The notes: generated by a model not told the origin, from the sequence alone. Shown: positions 1-6,257, counted from the stretch's first letter. The stretch is DNA of 6,257 nucleotides from an uncultured Collinsella sp. (GCA_900552425.1 URZR01000103.1:1-6257), one strand, 5' to 3'. Translations and numbers: made by a program.

Positions 1-2
1 CC

Positions 3-581
3 GACAGCACGGCATCCTTCAGCATTCTCGACGTGCCCTCGCAGGGTGCCCAGGCGCCTGCGCCCACGCATCGCCCCGATCTGGCTCGCGAGGAAGATGC
101 GGGACGTCGCTCTCCGCTTGGCCCCATCCTTATCGCCTTTATGGCCGGCGTTATCGCATGCTCGGTAATTGGAAACGTCTGGAGCCATGTTGAACAACAG
201 CGCAAAGACGCCGCCAAGGTCGAGATGTCTGTCGAGCAATCGCTCAGCCGCACGCGCTCGGTGCATGTATCGGTCGAGGTCAAGGACGGCGCGACGTGGG
301 ACACCGCGCGCGGCGACAGCCAGATGCTCGTCCATATCGTGGGTCGCACGCTCAAGGGGCAAGCGATCGACGAGTACCAATACGTCAATTCCGAAGGTGA
401 CGGCATCGAGCTCAAGCCCGGCGACTACGAGCTCACGGTCGATGAGCCGCCCGTCGCCACCGACGGCACGCGTTACCGTGCCTCAAAGCGCATGGTTCCG
501 GTGAGTTTTAATTCACAGGCGCCCGATACGGTCGATAGCACGCCGCAGGGCGGGTTTGACCTTTACGCTATTGCTCAATAA
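3..581 (+). CDS. Unrecognised single-pass membrane protein, 5'-truncated by the window edge
   Basis: I do not recognise this protein. The frame is open to the left edge of the window. The first possible start inside it, a GTG at 33, has no Shine-Dalgarno sequence, so the true start is probably upstream and the visible part is the C-terminal ~192 residues. Counting from the GTG, residues 1-28 are Pro/Ala-rich and charged, like a cytoplasmic linker. Residues about 29-50 (PLGPILIAFMAGVIACSVIG...) form one clear transmembrane helix. The ~130 residues after it are hydrophilic and probably extracytoplasmic. They contain a stretch of the form GxGIELKPGDYELTVDEPP (about 130-148), which resembles the 'LxPGxYxLxV' strand pattern of carboxypeptidase-regulatory or SpaA-like beta-sandwich domains. 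That resemblance is suggestive only. An N-terminal zinc ribbon, common in this kind of architecture, could lie outside the window. It is followed by a 79-bp gap with no convincing terminator, so co-transcription with the epimerase is possible. That it is a real gene is well supported by codon usage; its function is unknown. Confidence 0.75.
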   Translation, partial: DSTASFSILDVPSQGAQAPAPTHRPDLAREEDAGRRSPLGPILIAFMAGVIACSVIGNVWSHVEQQRKDAAKVEMSVEQSLSRTRSVHVSVEVKDGATWDTARGDSQMLVHIVGRTLKGQAIDEYQYVNSEGDGIELKPGDYELTVDEPPVATDGTRYRASKRMVPVSFNSQAPDTVDSTPQGGFDLYAIAQ

Positions 582-660
582 CTGCACCTGTCGCTCAACC
601 CCGCCGCCAAGAGTGGGACAATAGCCCTCGACACCGCTGTTTACTATTGGAGGAAGTAGC

Positions 661-1554
661 ATGTCCACCGTCACTACCATCAAGCGCGGCGGCCTCACCG
701 CGGCCATCGATTCCATGGGCGCCCAGCTCACGAGCCTTGCCCTCAACGGCAACGAGTATCTGTGGCAGGGCGACCCGGCCTTTTGGGGCAAGCATGCGCC
801 TATCCTGTTCCCCATCGTGGGATCGCTGCGCAACAACATGGCGACATCTGCGGCCGGTACCTGCGAGATGCCGCGCCACGGACTCGCTCGCATCGTCGAG
901 CACAAGTTGGTCGAGGTTTCGGAGGACGGCTCCTCGGTAACGTACGAGATCACTGACACGCCCGAGTCGCTCAAGGCGTTCCCGTTCCACTTTAAGCTCA
1001 ACATGACCTATGCCCTGACCGGCGACGCCACGCTCACGCAGACCTTTGCCGTCACCAACACCGGCGACGTGGCCCTGCCGTTCTCGGTGGGCGGTCATCC
1101 TGCATTCAACTTGCCCGCCCCCGGTGCCGAAGACGAGGCGTTCGAGGATTACGAGCTGGCGTTTACCGAGGCTTGGACTAACGAGGCCCCCATCATCACG
1201 CCCGACGGTCTTATGACGTTCGAGGGCAGCTACAAGGCTCCCGATAACTCGGACGTGCTGCCCATCACGCACCGCAGCTTCGATAACGACGCCATCATGT
1301 TCACCGATGCCCCGGGTTCCACGCTCACGTTGCGCGGCCGCAAGTCGGGCCACGGCGTCAAGATCGACTTTGAGGGCTTTAAGTACATCGGCGTGTGGTC
1401 TGCCGCCAACGACGCCCCGTTTGTGGCGCTCGAGCCCTGGACCGGCCACACCACCATGGACACCGAGGACGACGTCTTTGAGCACAAGGTCAACACCATT
1501 ACCTTGGCACCGGGTGAGACGGACGTTCGCAGCTTTAGCGTTACCCTGCTCTAG
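661..1554 (+). CDS. Aldose 1-epimerase family protein (LacX-like galactose mutarotase homologue)
   Basis: This 297-residue protein has the size and motif order of the LacX-type branch of the aldose 1-epimerase (galactose mutarotase) family, which interconverts alpha and beta anomers of aldoses in the cytoplasm. An N-terminal region typical of the branch (GAQLTSLALNGNEYLWQGDPAFW, residues 20-42) leads into 'HAPILFPIVG' (45-54). The likely catalytic and substrate-contacting residues are His73 in MPRHGLAR, His146 in GGHPAFN and Glu258 in LEPWTGH. The histidine pair and C-terminal glutamate correspond to the acid/base residues known from GalM enzymes; the exact match is inferred from motif order, not from an alignment. 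There is no signal peptide or membrane segment. The ATG is preceded by GGAGG at 649-653, 7 nt away, which fixes the start. No sugar-metabolism gene is adjacent, so the substrate cannot be read from context. Members of this branch may act on sugars other than galactose, or on sugar phosphates. Confidence 0.92.
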   Translation: MSTVTTIKRGGLTAAIDSMGAQLTSLALNGNEYLWQGDPAFWGKHAPILFPIVGSLRNNMATSAAGTCEMPRHGLARIVEHKLVEVSEDGSSVTYEITDTPESLKAFPFHFKLNMTYALTGDATLTQTFAVTNTGDVALPFSVGGHPAFNLPAPGAEDEAFEDYELAFTEAWTNEAPIITPDGLMTFEGSYKAPDNSDVLPITHRSFDNDAIMFTDAPGSTLTLRGRKSGHGVKIDFEGFKYIGVWSAANDAPFVALEPWTGHTTMDTEDDVFEHKVNTITLAPGETDVRSFSVTLL

Positions 1555-1555
1555 A

Positions 1556-1584
1556 GGTTCCGCCGTTCTAACGAACGACGGACC
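1556..1584 (+). terminator. Hairpin just after the epimerase stop, possible weak terminator
   Basis: Two bases after the epimerase stop codon, 1559-1568 pairs with 1573-1582 around a TAAC loop: 9 of 10 positions pair, with one C-A mismatch at 1563/1578. The stem can be extended by two G-C pairs across a bulged T at 1558. No T-tract follows, so this may be an mRNA 3'-end stabilising structure that works together with the much stronger hairpin 35 bp downstream. Confidence 0.35.
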
Positions 1585-1616
1585 GGTCGACGCTGCGCGC
1601 CACCCAGAGCGACAAT

Positions 1617-1675
1617 TTGGCATGAAAAAGGCAAGGCATGACCAGAAGGTCTATGCCTTGCCTTTTTCATGCCAA
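1617..1675. terminator. Long near-perfect hairpin, probable bidirectional intrinsic terminator
   Basis: Positions 1617-1639 and 1653-1675 are perfect 23-nt inverted repeats. Inside them GACC (1640-1643) pairs with GGTC (1648-1651) around an AGAA loop, with one bulged T at 1652, for a total stem of 27 bp. The core (GGCAAGGCAT pairing with ATGCCTTGCC) is preceded by AAAAA at 1625-1629 and followed by TTTTT at 1663-1667. It therefore reads as a rho-independent terminator on either strand. On the + strand it would end the epimerase transcript and insulate the transporter operon. The pairing continues past the A and T tracts (TTGGCATG with CATGCCAA), which a simple terminator does not need. Confidence 0.8.
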
Positions 1676-1683
1676 GTGGTACA

Positions 1684-1707
1684 TGGGGACAGGTTACTTT
1701 GTGCCAA
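1684..1707. repeat. GGGGACA...TGTGCC repeat-like sequence, imperfect hairpin
   Basis: A short segment just outside the long hairpin reads TGGGGACAGGTTACTTTGTG followed by CCAA. GGGACA (1686-1691) pairs with TGTGCC (1700-1705) except for one G-G mismatch at 1688/1703, leaving an 8-nt loop. Sequences with a GGGGACA/TGTCCCC hairpin occur as dispersed intergenic repeats next to REP-associated tyrosine transposases in various bacteria. This copy could be a decayed one. That identification is from memory of the pattern; only one copy is visible here and no transposase is in the window. Confidence 0.35.
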
Positions 1708-1728
1708 TCGTCCTCGTGTGTCTATTAA
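1699..1728 (+). promoter_or_regulatory. Candidate promoter of the amino acid transporter operon (weak)
   Basis: An AT-richer stretch lies between the hairpin at 1617-1675 and the lipoprotein start. A TTGTGC box (1699-1704) is followed after 18 bp by TATTAA (1723-1728), four of six matches to a -10 element. A second possible -35 box, TTGACG, is at 1759-1764, but it has no good -10 partner at normal spacing. TGAC (1760-1763) and GTCA (1781-1784) form half-sites 17 bp apart, which could equally be an operator. A promoter is expected somewhere in 1676-1805 because a strong terminator precedes it; its exact position is uncertain. Confidence 0.25.
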
Positions 1729-1810
1729 TTTTTCGCGCACATGCCGCGCTGCTGGTTGTTGACGTATATCCTGTCTTATTGTCAGCAAAACGAAATTGGG
1801 AAGGCACCAG

Positions 1811-2737
1811 ATGCAATCTCGACAACAGCGCGACGCGCATCCACAGCCGGTGTGCAGTCGTCGCATCTTCTTGGGTAGCGCTCTCGCTGCGAGCGCTTCT
1901 GTCGTCGCCGGCGCACTTGCCGGCTGCCAGCGTCCCTCCACGCTGGAAGTAGTTCAGCCCACGACGGGCGGCGGTCGCGATGACCTGTCCGATTCCGTTA
2001 TCGGCAAGGATAAGATCCGCATCGGCATGGAGGCGGCCTACGCCCCGTACAACTGGCAGGTTTCCGAGGCCAGCGAGTTCACGATCCCCATCGATAACGT
2101 GCAGGGCGCCTATGCCGATGGCTACGACGTGCAGATCGCCAAGATCGTCTGCAAGGCTCTCGGCGGCGAGCCCGTTGCCGTCAAGCAGAGCTTCTCGGGC
2201 CTTATCGACTCGCTCAACAACGGCCAGATTGACCTCATCATCGCCGGCATGAGCGCCACGCCCGAGCGCGAGGAGTCCGTCGGCTTTTCCGACCCGTACT
2301 TCATTGGCTACTTTGGCCTGTTCGTAAAAGAGGGCTCGCCCTACCAGAACGCCACCAAGCTCAGCGACTTCAGTGGTGCCACGGTACTCGGCCAAAAGGA
2401 CACCATGCTCGACACCGTCATCGACGAGATCCCGGGCGTCGTCCACAAGAACCCGGTCGATTCGGTCCCCACGGTGTTCTCGAATCTGCTGCAGGGCACG
2501 TGCGACGCCGTGACCTACAACACTGAGAACGAAAAGGGCTATATGGCCCAAAATCCCGGTATCGTCCCCATCCACTTTGCCGAGGGCGAGGGCTTTAAGC
2601 AGGAGGTCACGGCAAATGTCGGTTGCCGCAAGGGCTCGGACAAACTGCTTAAGCTCATCGACAAGACACTCAAGGGCATTAGCCAAGAGGAGCGCGACCA
2701 AATGTGGGACGCGTGCCTCGACCGTCAGCCGGCATAG
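1811..2737 (+). CDS. Amino acid ABC transporter substrate-binding lipoprotein (SBP family 3)
   Basis: This 308-residue extracytoplasmic receptor captures an amino acid and delivers it to the permease and ATPase encoded directly downstream. The N-terminus carries a twin-arginine motif (SRRIFLG, residues 16-22), a hydrophobic stretch, and a lipobox LAGC with the acylated cysteine at 39. It is probably exported folded by the Tat pathway and anchored by lipid. The mature domain shows the family 3 pattern: KIRIGMEAAYAPYNW (68-82), GYDVQIAKIV (104-113), and GQIDLIIAGMSATPEREESVGFSDPYF (138-164). Arg153 of the ATPER segment is the residue that normally binds the ligand alpha-carboxylate. Mature-domain cysteines at 114, 231, 272 and 302 are a little unusual. 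The start is ATG 1811, with GGGAAGG (1798-1804) 6 nt upstream. A TTG at 1796 in the same frame lacks a ribosome site and would overlap it. The family covers basic and polar amino acids; the exact substrate cannot be told from sequence. Confidence 0.93.
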   Translation: MQSRQQRDAHPQPVCSRRIFLGSALAASASVVAGALAGCQRPSTLEVVQPTTGGGRDDLSDSVIGKDKIRIGMEAAYAPYNWQVSEASEFTIPIDNVQGAYADGYDVQIAKIVCKALGGEPVAVKQSFSGLIDSLNNGQIDLIIAGMSATPEREESVGFSDPYFIGYFGLFVKEGSPYQNATKLSDFSGATVLGQKDTMLDTVIDEIPGVVHKNPVDSVPTVFSNLLQGTCDAVTYNTENEKGYMAQNPGIVPIHFAEGEGFKQEVTANVGCRKGSDKLLKLIDKTLKGISQEERDQMWDACLDRQPA

Positions 2738-2746
2738 GGAGGCAGC

Positions 2747-3895
2747 ATGAAAGGCATCAATCGTCTGGCCTCCTTTATCAAGGCCGACCACCGTTATGTG
2801 TACCTGGGCACGAGCGTTATCGCGGCGCTCGGCCTGGCGTTTAGCCAGCGCAACCCCACGCCGCTGAGCTTTTTGGCGCCCACCGGCATCTTCCAGGATT
2901 GCCTTTGGGCGATTCTTTGGGCCTGGATCGTCGTGTCGGCGGCAGCGCTCGTCACCAAGGTTATGCACTGGAGCGACTATCGCGAAAAGTCACCGTTTGC
3001 ATCCGAGCGTTTCCGTCGCGGCGCGCGCCTGGGCAGCTATGTCGTGGTCGTCATCGCGGCGATCTTCTTTGTCGACCGCTGCGTCATGTCGTTTATCGAT
3101 CTGGTGCAGGTGAGCATTGTCTCGGACTCCAACCCCAGCGACTTTTTGTCGAGCCTGGTCTACATGACCTACAAGAGCGGGGACTTCTTTATCCGCGGTA
3201 TCGAGATCACCATCGCGCTTGCCACCTTCGGCACGGTCATCGCCTTCTTCTTGGCGCTGCTCTTTGTGTTCTTGCGCACCCAGACCTTCGATCGCGTCGA
3301 CAACGACCTGGTGCGCTTCTTTAAGAGCATTGGCCGAGGCTTTGCGACCGTCTATTCCACCGTCGTGCGCGGCACGCCCATGATGGTCCAGGGCCTGCTC
3401 ATCTATTACGCGGGCTTTACCGTTCTGCGCGGCATGGGCTTCGAGACCGCCCAGGCCAACCAGATCTGGAGTACCTTCACCGCCGGCCTCGTCACCATTT
3501 CGCTCAACTCCACCGCCTACATGATGGAGGTCCTGCGCGGCGGCATCGAGTCCATCGATCCCGGCCAGGCCGAGGCAGCGCGCTCGCTGGGCCTGTCGCA
3601 GTGGCAGGCTATGCGCAAGGTCGTGTTCCCTCAGGGTATTAAAAACGCGATCCCGGCGCTCACCAACGAGCTCATCATCAACATCAAGGACTCGTCGGTG
3701 CTCTCGGTCATCGGCGTGTTCGACCTCATGTACGCCACCACCACCGTCGCCGGCGTGTACTACCGCCAGATGGAGGTCTACTGCGTGGCACTCGTGGTCT
3801 ATCTGATCCTGACGCTCGTGGCGAGCCGCCTGCTCGAGGCCTTTGGCAAAAAGCTCGGCGCCGAGGCCCCGGCAACGCTGCCCAGCTCCAACTAG
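2747..3895 (+). CDS. Amino acid ABC transporter permease (HisM/GlnP family) with N-terminal membrane extension
   Basis: This is the inner-membrane channel of a polar amino acid importer. The conserved permease core runs from about residue 147 ([21 protein letters not shown]) to 366. It includes [20 protein letters not shown] (202-221) and the cytoplasmic EAA loop [21 protein letters not shown] (276-296), which docks on the ATPase. The protein is 382 residues, whereas family members are usually about 215-250. The extra ~145 N-terminal residues hold three more hydrophobic segments (about 17-33, 50-70, 97-118). The loop at 71-96 is rich in Arg and Lys and should be cytoplasmic, so three helices leave the core entering from outside, as in HisM/HisQ. 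Only one permease gene is present, so the channel is probably a homodimer. The start ATG follows AGGGAGG (2736-2742), which overlaps the stop codon of the preceding gene; the 9-bp gap implies tight operon coupling. Confidence 0.93.
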   Translation: MKGINRLASFIKADHRYVYLGTSVIAALGLAFSQRNPTPLSFLAPTGIFQDCLWAILWAWIVVSAAALVTKVMHWSDYREKSPFASERFRRGARLGSYVVVVIAAIFFVDRCVMSFIDLVQVSIVSDSNPSDFLSSLVYMTYKSGDFFIRGIEITIALATFGTVIAFFLALLFVFLRTQTFDRVDNDLVRFFKSIGRGFATVYSTVVRGTPMMVQGLLIYYAGFTVLRGMGFETAQANQIWSTFTAGLVTISLNSTAYMMEVLRGGIESIDPGQAEAARSLGLSQWQAMRKVVFPQGIKNAIPALTNELIINIKDSSVLSVIGVFDLMYATTTVAGVYYRQMEVYCVALVVYLILTLVASRLLEAFGKKLGAEAPATLPSSN

Positions 3896-3917
3896 GCTCA
3901 AGACGAGGAGAATCATC

Positions 3918-4703
3918 ATGGCAGATACCGCCACTACCGGCACCGCGGCCGCCGCACAGACCAATGAGCCGCTTATCCGCGTCGAGGGCCTGCGCAAGAG
4001 CTTTGGCTCACTCGAGGTACTCAAGGGCATCGACCTGTCTGTCAATCCCGGTGAGGTTGTCACCATCATCGGCGCCTCGGGCTCGGGCAAATCGACCTTC
4101 CTGCGCTGCCTCAACCTGCTCGAGACCCCGGACGCGGGCCACATCTGGTTCCACGGCCAGGACCTTACGGCCGAGCGCTGCAATATCAACAAGCTGCGCG
4201 AGGACATCGGCATGGTGTTCCAGGGCTTTAACCTGTTCAACAACATGGATGTGCTCGACAACTGCACGCTCGCGCCCGTCACGCTCAAAAAGATGAGCAA
4301 GGCCGAGGCCGAGAAGGTCGCGATGGAGCATCTGACGAGCGTGGGGCTCGAAAAGTTCGCGCACGCCGCCGTGGGTCGCCTGTCCGGTGGCCAAAAGCAG
4401 CGCGTGGCCATCGCGCGCGCCCTGTGCATGAATCCGCAGATCATGCTGTTCGACGAGCCGACCTCCGCGCTCGACCCCGAGATCGTGGGCGAGGTGCTCG
4501 AGGTCATGCGCAAGCTCGCCGCCGACGGCATGACCATGGTCGTCGTCACGCACGAGATGGCCTTTGCCCGAACCGTGTCCGACCGCGTGGTCTTTATGGA
4601 CAAGGGCGTGGTGCTCGAGGACGCCGCGCCGGCCGAGCTCTTTGGCAATCCCAAGCACCAGCGCACCCGCGAGTTCCTCTCGCGTTATCTCGAGGACAAA
4701 TAA
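3918..4703 (+). CDS. Amino acid ABC transporter ATP-binding protein (GlnQ/HisP family)
   Basis: This 261-residue cytoplasmic ATPase powers the transporter encoded by the two preceding genes. All nucleotide-binding motifs are intact: Walker [10 protein letters not shown] (52-60), Q-loop glutamine 102 within MVFQGFNLF, signature LSGGQKQR (155-162), Walker B IMLFDEP (175-181) with catalytic Glu180, D-loop SALD (183-186), and switch His212 in VVTHEM. The pattern FNLFxxMxVLDN after the Q-loop is characteristic of the polar amino acid subfamily. The first ~17 residues are an Ala/Thr-rich tail that is not part of the fold. The start is ATG 3918, with GAGGAG at 3905-3910, 7 nt upstream. The frame is open 25 codons further upstream, but that part overlaps the permease and has no ribosome site. 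It lies 22 bp after the permease and is last in the operon, followed by a terminator hairpin. Confidence 0.95.
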   Translation: MADTATTGTAAAAQTNEPLIRVEGLRKSFGSLEVLKGIDLSVNPGEVVTIIGASGSGKSTFLRCLNLLETPDAGHIWFHGQDLTAERCNINKLREDIGMVFQGFNLFNNMDVLDNCTLAPVTLKKMSKAEAEKVAMEHLTSVGLEKFAHAAVGRLSGGQKQRVAIARALCMNPQIMLFDEPTSALDPEIVGEVLEVMRKLAADGMTMVVVTHEMAFARTVSDRVVFMDKGVVLEDAAPAELFGNPKHQRTREFLSRYLEDK

Positions 4704-4728
4704 CCGACCGCAAACGCTTACGTTGCAG

Positions 4729-4754
4729 GGCCGCTCCCGTGGGGCGGCCTTTGT
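4729..4754 (+). terminator. GC-rich intrinsic terminator after the transporter operon
   Basis: GGCCGCTCC (4729-4737) pairs with GGGGCGGCC (4741-4749) in a 9-bp stem with one G-U pair and a CGT loop, followed by TTTGT (4750-4754). It starts 26 bp after the ATPase stop. The T-tract is short and the next gene starts only 22 bp further on, so some read-through into the peptidase gene is likely, or needed, unless a promoter lies within the hairpin region. Confidence 0.7.
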
Positions 4755-4775
4755 CGTCACAATCGAAAGGATGTC

Positions 4776-6199
4776 ATGGCCGAGGTTTGGCGCTTCTTTG
4801 CGCATGAGGACGATTTTGCCGATATAGACGAGGCCGGCGCGTGCGAGCGCTTGGGCCGCGTGCTGTCGTTTCCGACCATTTCGAGCATGGATGCCGAGGC
4901 GGTGGATTGGCAGCCCTTCGACGACCTGCGCGCGTATATGCAGCAGGCCTGGCCGCACGTATTTGCGGCGGGTAAGGCTGAGCTCATCGATCGTTCGTTG
5001 CTGGTGACGCTTTCCGGCTCCGACTCCGCCCTCAAACCCGTCATGCTCATGGGCCACATGGACGTGGTCCCCGTGGTGCCGGGTACCGAGGCCGACTGGA
5101 CGCACGCCCCCTTTAGCGGACAGGTGGACGACACCTACATTTGGGGTCGCGGCGCTATCGACAGGACCAGGTCGCAGGCATTCTCGAGGCGGTTGAGTAT
5201 GCGTTGGCGCACGGTTGGGAGCACAAGCGTTCGCTGTTGCTCGCCTTTGGCCAGGACGAGGAAACCACGCAGTACGGCGCTGGAGCTATCGGCCGCGTGC
5301 TCGAGGAGCGCGGTGTTGAGCTCGAGTTCCTGATCGACGAGGGTGACTACCGTATCGTTTCGGCTGCCGAGTACGGCGCGGGCGAGGGCTGGCTTATGCA
5401 TGCCGACCTGGCCGAAAAGGGCTACGCCGATATCGTGTTGAGGACGCGTAGCGAGGGCGGGCATTCGTCCAACCCCTACGGCGGCACGTCGCTCGAGGTG
5501 TTGAGCCGTGCCATCACCGCAATCTGCGATATCGAGTGGCCGACGCGCGTCACGGACCTGCTTGCCGCACAGCTCGTCGAGCTGGAGCTCTACACGGCCG
5601 ACGAGATTGCTTCCAACAAGGACGCCATCGTGCGCGAGTGCCTCGCCAGCAAGAAGCTCTATCCGCTCGTGACCACCACCTGTGCACCGACCCAAATCGA
5701 GGGCGGTAGCACCGGTGCTAACGTGATGCCGCAGGATATGTGGGCCAACATCAACTTCCGCATGCTCGAGGGCACGAGTGTGGCCGATGTCGTGGCCTGC
5801 TGCCGCGTCGCCGTTGCCGAGGCGGGGCTCGCCGACCGTGTCGAGATCGAGCTCGGTCCTGGCAGCTCCGAACCCTCGCCGTCTCCGCGCATCGGCGGAC
5901 CGGGACTCGAGACCGTCCGCGCCATCGCCGCCCGCTATTTCCGTGATCCCAAGCCGACGGAGGAAAACGGATCGTCTGCGGTGGGCCAAGAGCCGATGAG
6001 CATCGTGCCCTCGACCGTGATTGGTGCAACCGATGCCGCCAACTACCAGCGCATTTGCCCCGAGTGCATTCGCTTCTCGGCCTTTGTGGTAGACGATGAC
6101 GAGTGCGAGCGCGGTGTCCACGGCACCAACGAGCGCATCACCCGCCGCGCCTACCTCCAGGGCGTACGCTTTTTCATCGCTCTGCTTCAAACGCTCTAG
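4776..6199 (+). pseudogene. M20 family carboxypeptidase S-like metallopeptidase, split by a frameshift
   Basis: The intact family uses two metal ions to cleave C-terminal amino acids from peptides or N-acyl amino acids. The first frame (from ATG 4776, with GAAAGG at 4765-4770, 5 nt upstream) carries MGHMDVVP with His94 and Asp96, the DWTHAPFSG segment, and YIWGRGAID ending at Asp129, the metal-bridging residue. Homology then stops in that frame, which runs on as nonsense to a stop at 5331-5333. It resumes at once in the -1 frame at 5165 as [14 protein letters not shown]. That frame continues through FGQDEE (catalytic Glu pair), LIDEGDY, GGHSSNPYGG and a C-terminal VHGTNERI block with the last metal histidine, ending at TAG 6197-6199. 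Family members have two residues, usually MK, after that Asp. Restoring them needs 4 nt and gives 475 residues, a normal length. The VxGxNERI ending favours carboxypeptidase S/PM20D1-type over PepV-type dipeptidases. There is no in-frame repair, so as written the product is inactive. A sequencing or assembly error is the main alternative. Confidence 0.85.
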
Positions 6200-6222
6200 A
6201 ATGTGACAAAGCGACAGTCTCT

Positions 6223-6249
6223 TTGTTAGCCGTTGGGTGTTCCTATAGT
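6223..6249 (+). promoter_or_regulatory. Candidate promoter for a gene beyond the window
   Basis: In the 58 bp after the peptidase, TTGTTA (6223-6228) and TATAGT (6244-6249, five of six matches to the -10 consensus) are separated by 15 bp, slightly short of the ideal. The local sequence is AT-richer than the coding DNA. A weak 6-bp inverted repeat, ACAAAG (6206-6211) with CTTTGT (6221-6226), lies just upstream and overlaps the -35 box. No gene start is visible before the window ends. Confidence 0.3.
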
Positions 6250-6257
6250 TTTGTCAA

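Noticed and set aside
33..35. GTG at 33 as the true start of the first gene
   Set aside because: There is no ribosome binding site before it and the frame is open to the window edge, so truncation is more likely.
582..660. Promoter or terminator in the gap before the epimerase
   Set aside because: No stable hairpin and no well-spaced -35/-10 pair could be found; only the ribosome site at 649-653 is convincing.
595..1623. Minus-strand open frame opposite the epimerase
   Set aside because: It is antisense to a motif-complete epimerase gene, has no plausible ribosome site or domain, and has composition typical of a shadow frame.
1796..1810. Upstream TTG start for the lipoprotein
   Set aside because: The TTG overlaps the GGGAAGG ribosome site that serves ATG 1811 and has none of its own.
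1694..2968. Long minus-strand open frame (424 codons) opposite the lipoprotein gene
   Set aside because: The + strand codes for a clear family 3 binding protein. The antisense frame is low-complexity in His/Asp/Gly/Arg/Ala and shows no family motif, as expected from GC-rich antisense shadows.
2990..4666. Very long minus-strand open frame (558 codons) opposite the permease and ATPase
   Set aside because: It spans two unmistakable + strand genes and their junction, and its translation has no recognisable domain.
4771..4773. ATG at 4771 as a start codon
   Set aside because: It follows the ribosome site with no spacing and is in a different frame from the M20 protein; ATG 4776 has 5-nt spacing and the right frame.
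5117..5333. Programmed -1 ribosomal frameshift joining the two peptidase frames
   Set aside because: There is no slippery heptamer of the X XXY YYZ type in the overlap of the two frames. Slippage at the junction would still leave the two codons after the catalytic Asp missing, so a deletion or sequence error fits better.
5135..6190. Minus-strand open frame opposite the second peptidase fragment
   Set aside because: The + strand carries conserved M20 motifs throughout; the antisense translation has none.
6206..6226. Inverted repeat ACAAAG/CTTTGT as a terminator of the peptidase gene
   Set aside because: It is only six base pairs, AT-rich, with a 9-nt loop and no T-tract, and it overlaps a possible -35 box. 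Too weak to call.

Overview
The window is high-GC DNA with strong codon bias. Every credible gene is on the + strand. The set comprises a Tat-type lipoprotein solute-binding protein, a polar amino acid ABC transporter and a carboxypeptidase S-like M20 peptidase. This suggests a gut-type actinobacterium of the class Coriobacteriia, with Collinsella as the closest guess. The assignment is an inference from protein style and composition; no rRNA or other marker gene is present.

Layout. (1) Positions 3-581 hold the 3' part of an unrecognised single-pass membrane protein whose start lies before the window. (2) Positions 661-1554 encode a LacX-type aldose 1-epimerase family protein with a strong ribosome binding site. 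(3) Positions 1555-1810 are non-coding. They hold a modest hairpin just after the epimerase stop, a near-perfect 27-bp stem that looks like a bidirectional intrinsic terminator (1617-1675), a short GGGGACA-type repeat-like sequence, and an AT-richer stretch that probably contains the promoter of the next operon. (4) Positions 1811-4703 form a compact three-gene operon: substrate-binding lipoprotein, permease and ATPase of a polar amino acid uptake transporter (PAAT/His-Gln family). It has everything needed for one complete importer, with the single permease presumably acting as a homodimer. A GC-rich terminator hairpin follows at 4729-4749. (5) Positions 4776-6199 hold an M20 peptidase gene of the carboxypeptidase S type. 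It is split by a frameshift exactly at its catalytic GRGxxD(MK) motif, so as written it is a pseudogene. (6) Positions 6200-6257 are intergenic, with a possible promoter for a gene beyond the window.

Functionally, the transporter would bring in amino acids, and the intact form of the peptidase would release amino acids from peptides or N-acyl amino acids. A shared nutritional role is plausible, but only their adjacency supports it. I found no evidence of a novel defence system, CRISPR array, RNA gene or complete mobile element. The points most worth checking are the frameshift in the peptidase, the hairpin and repeat-like DNA before the transporter operon, and the extra N-terminal membrane segments of the permease.
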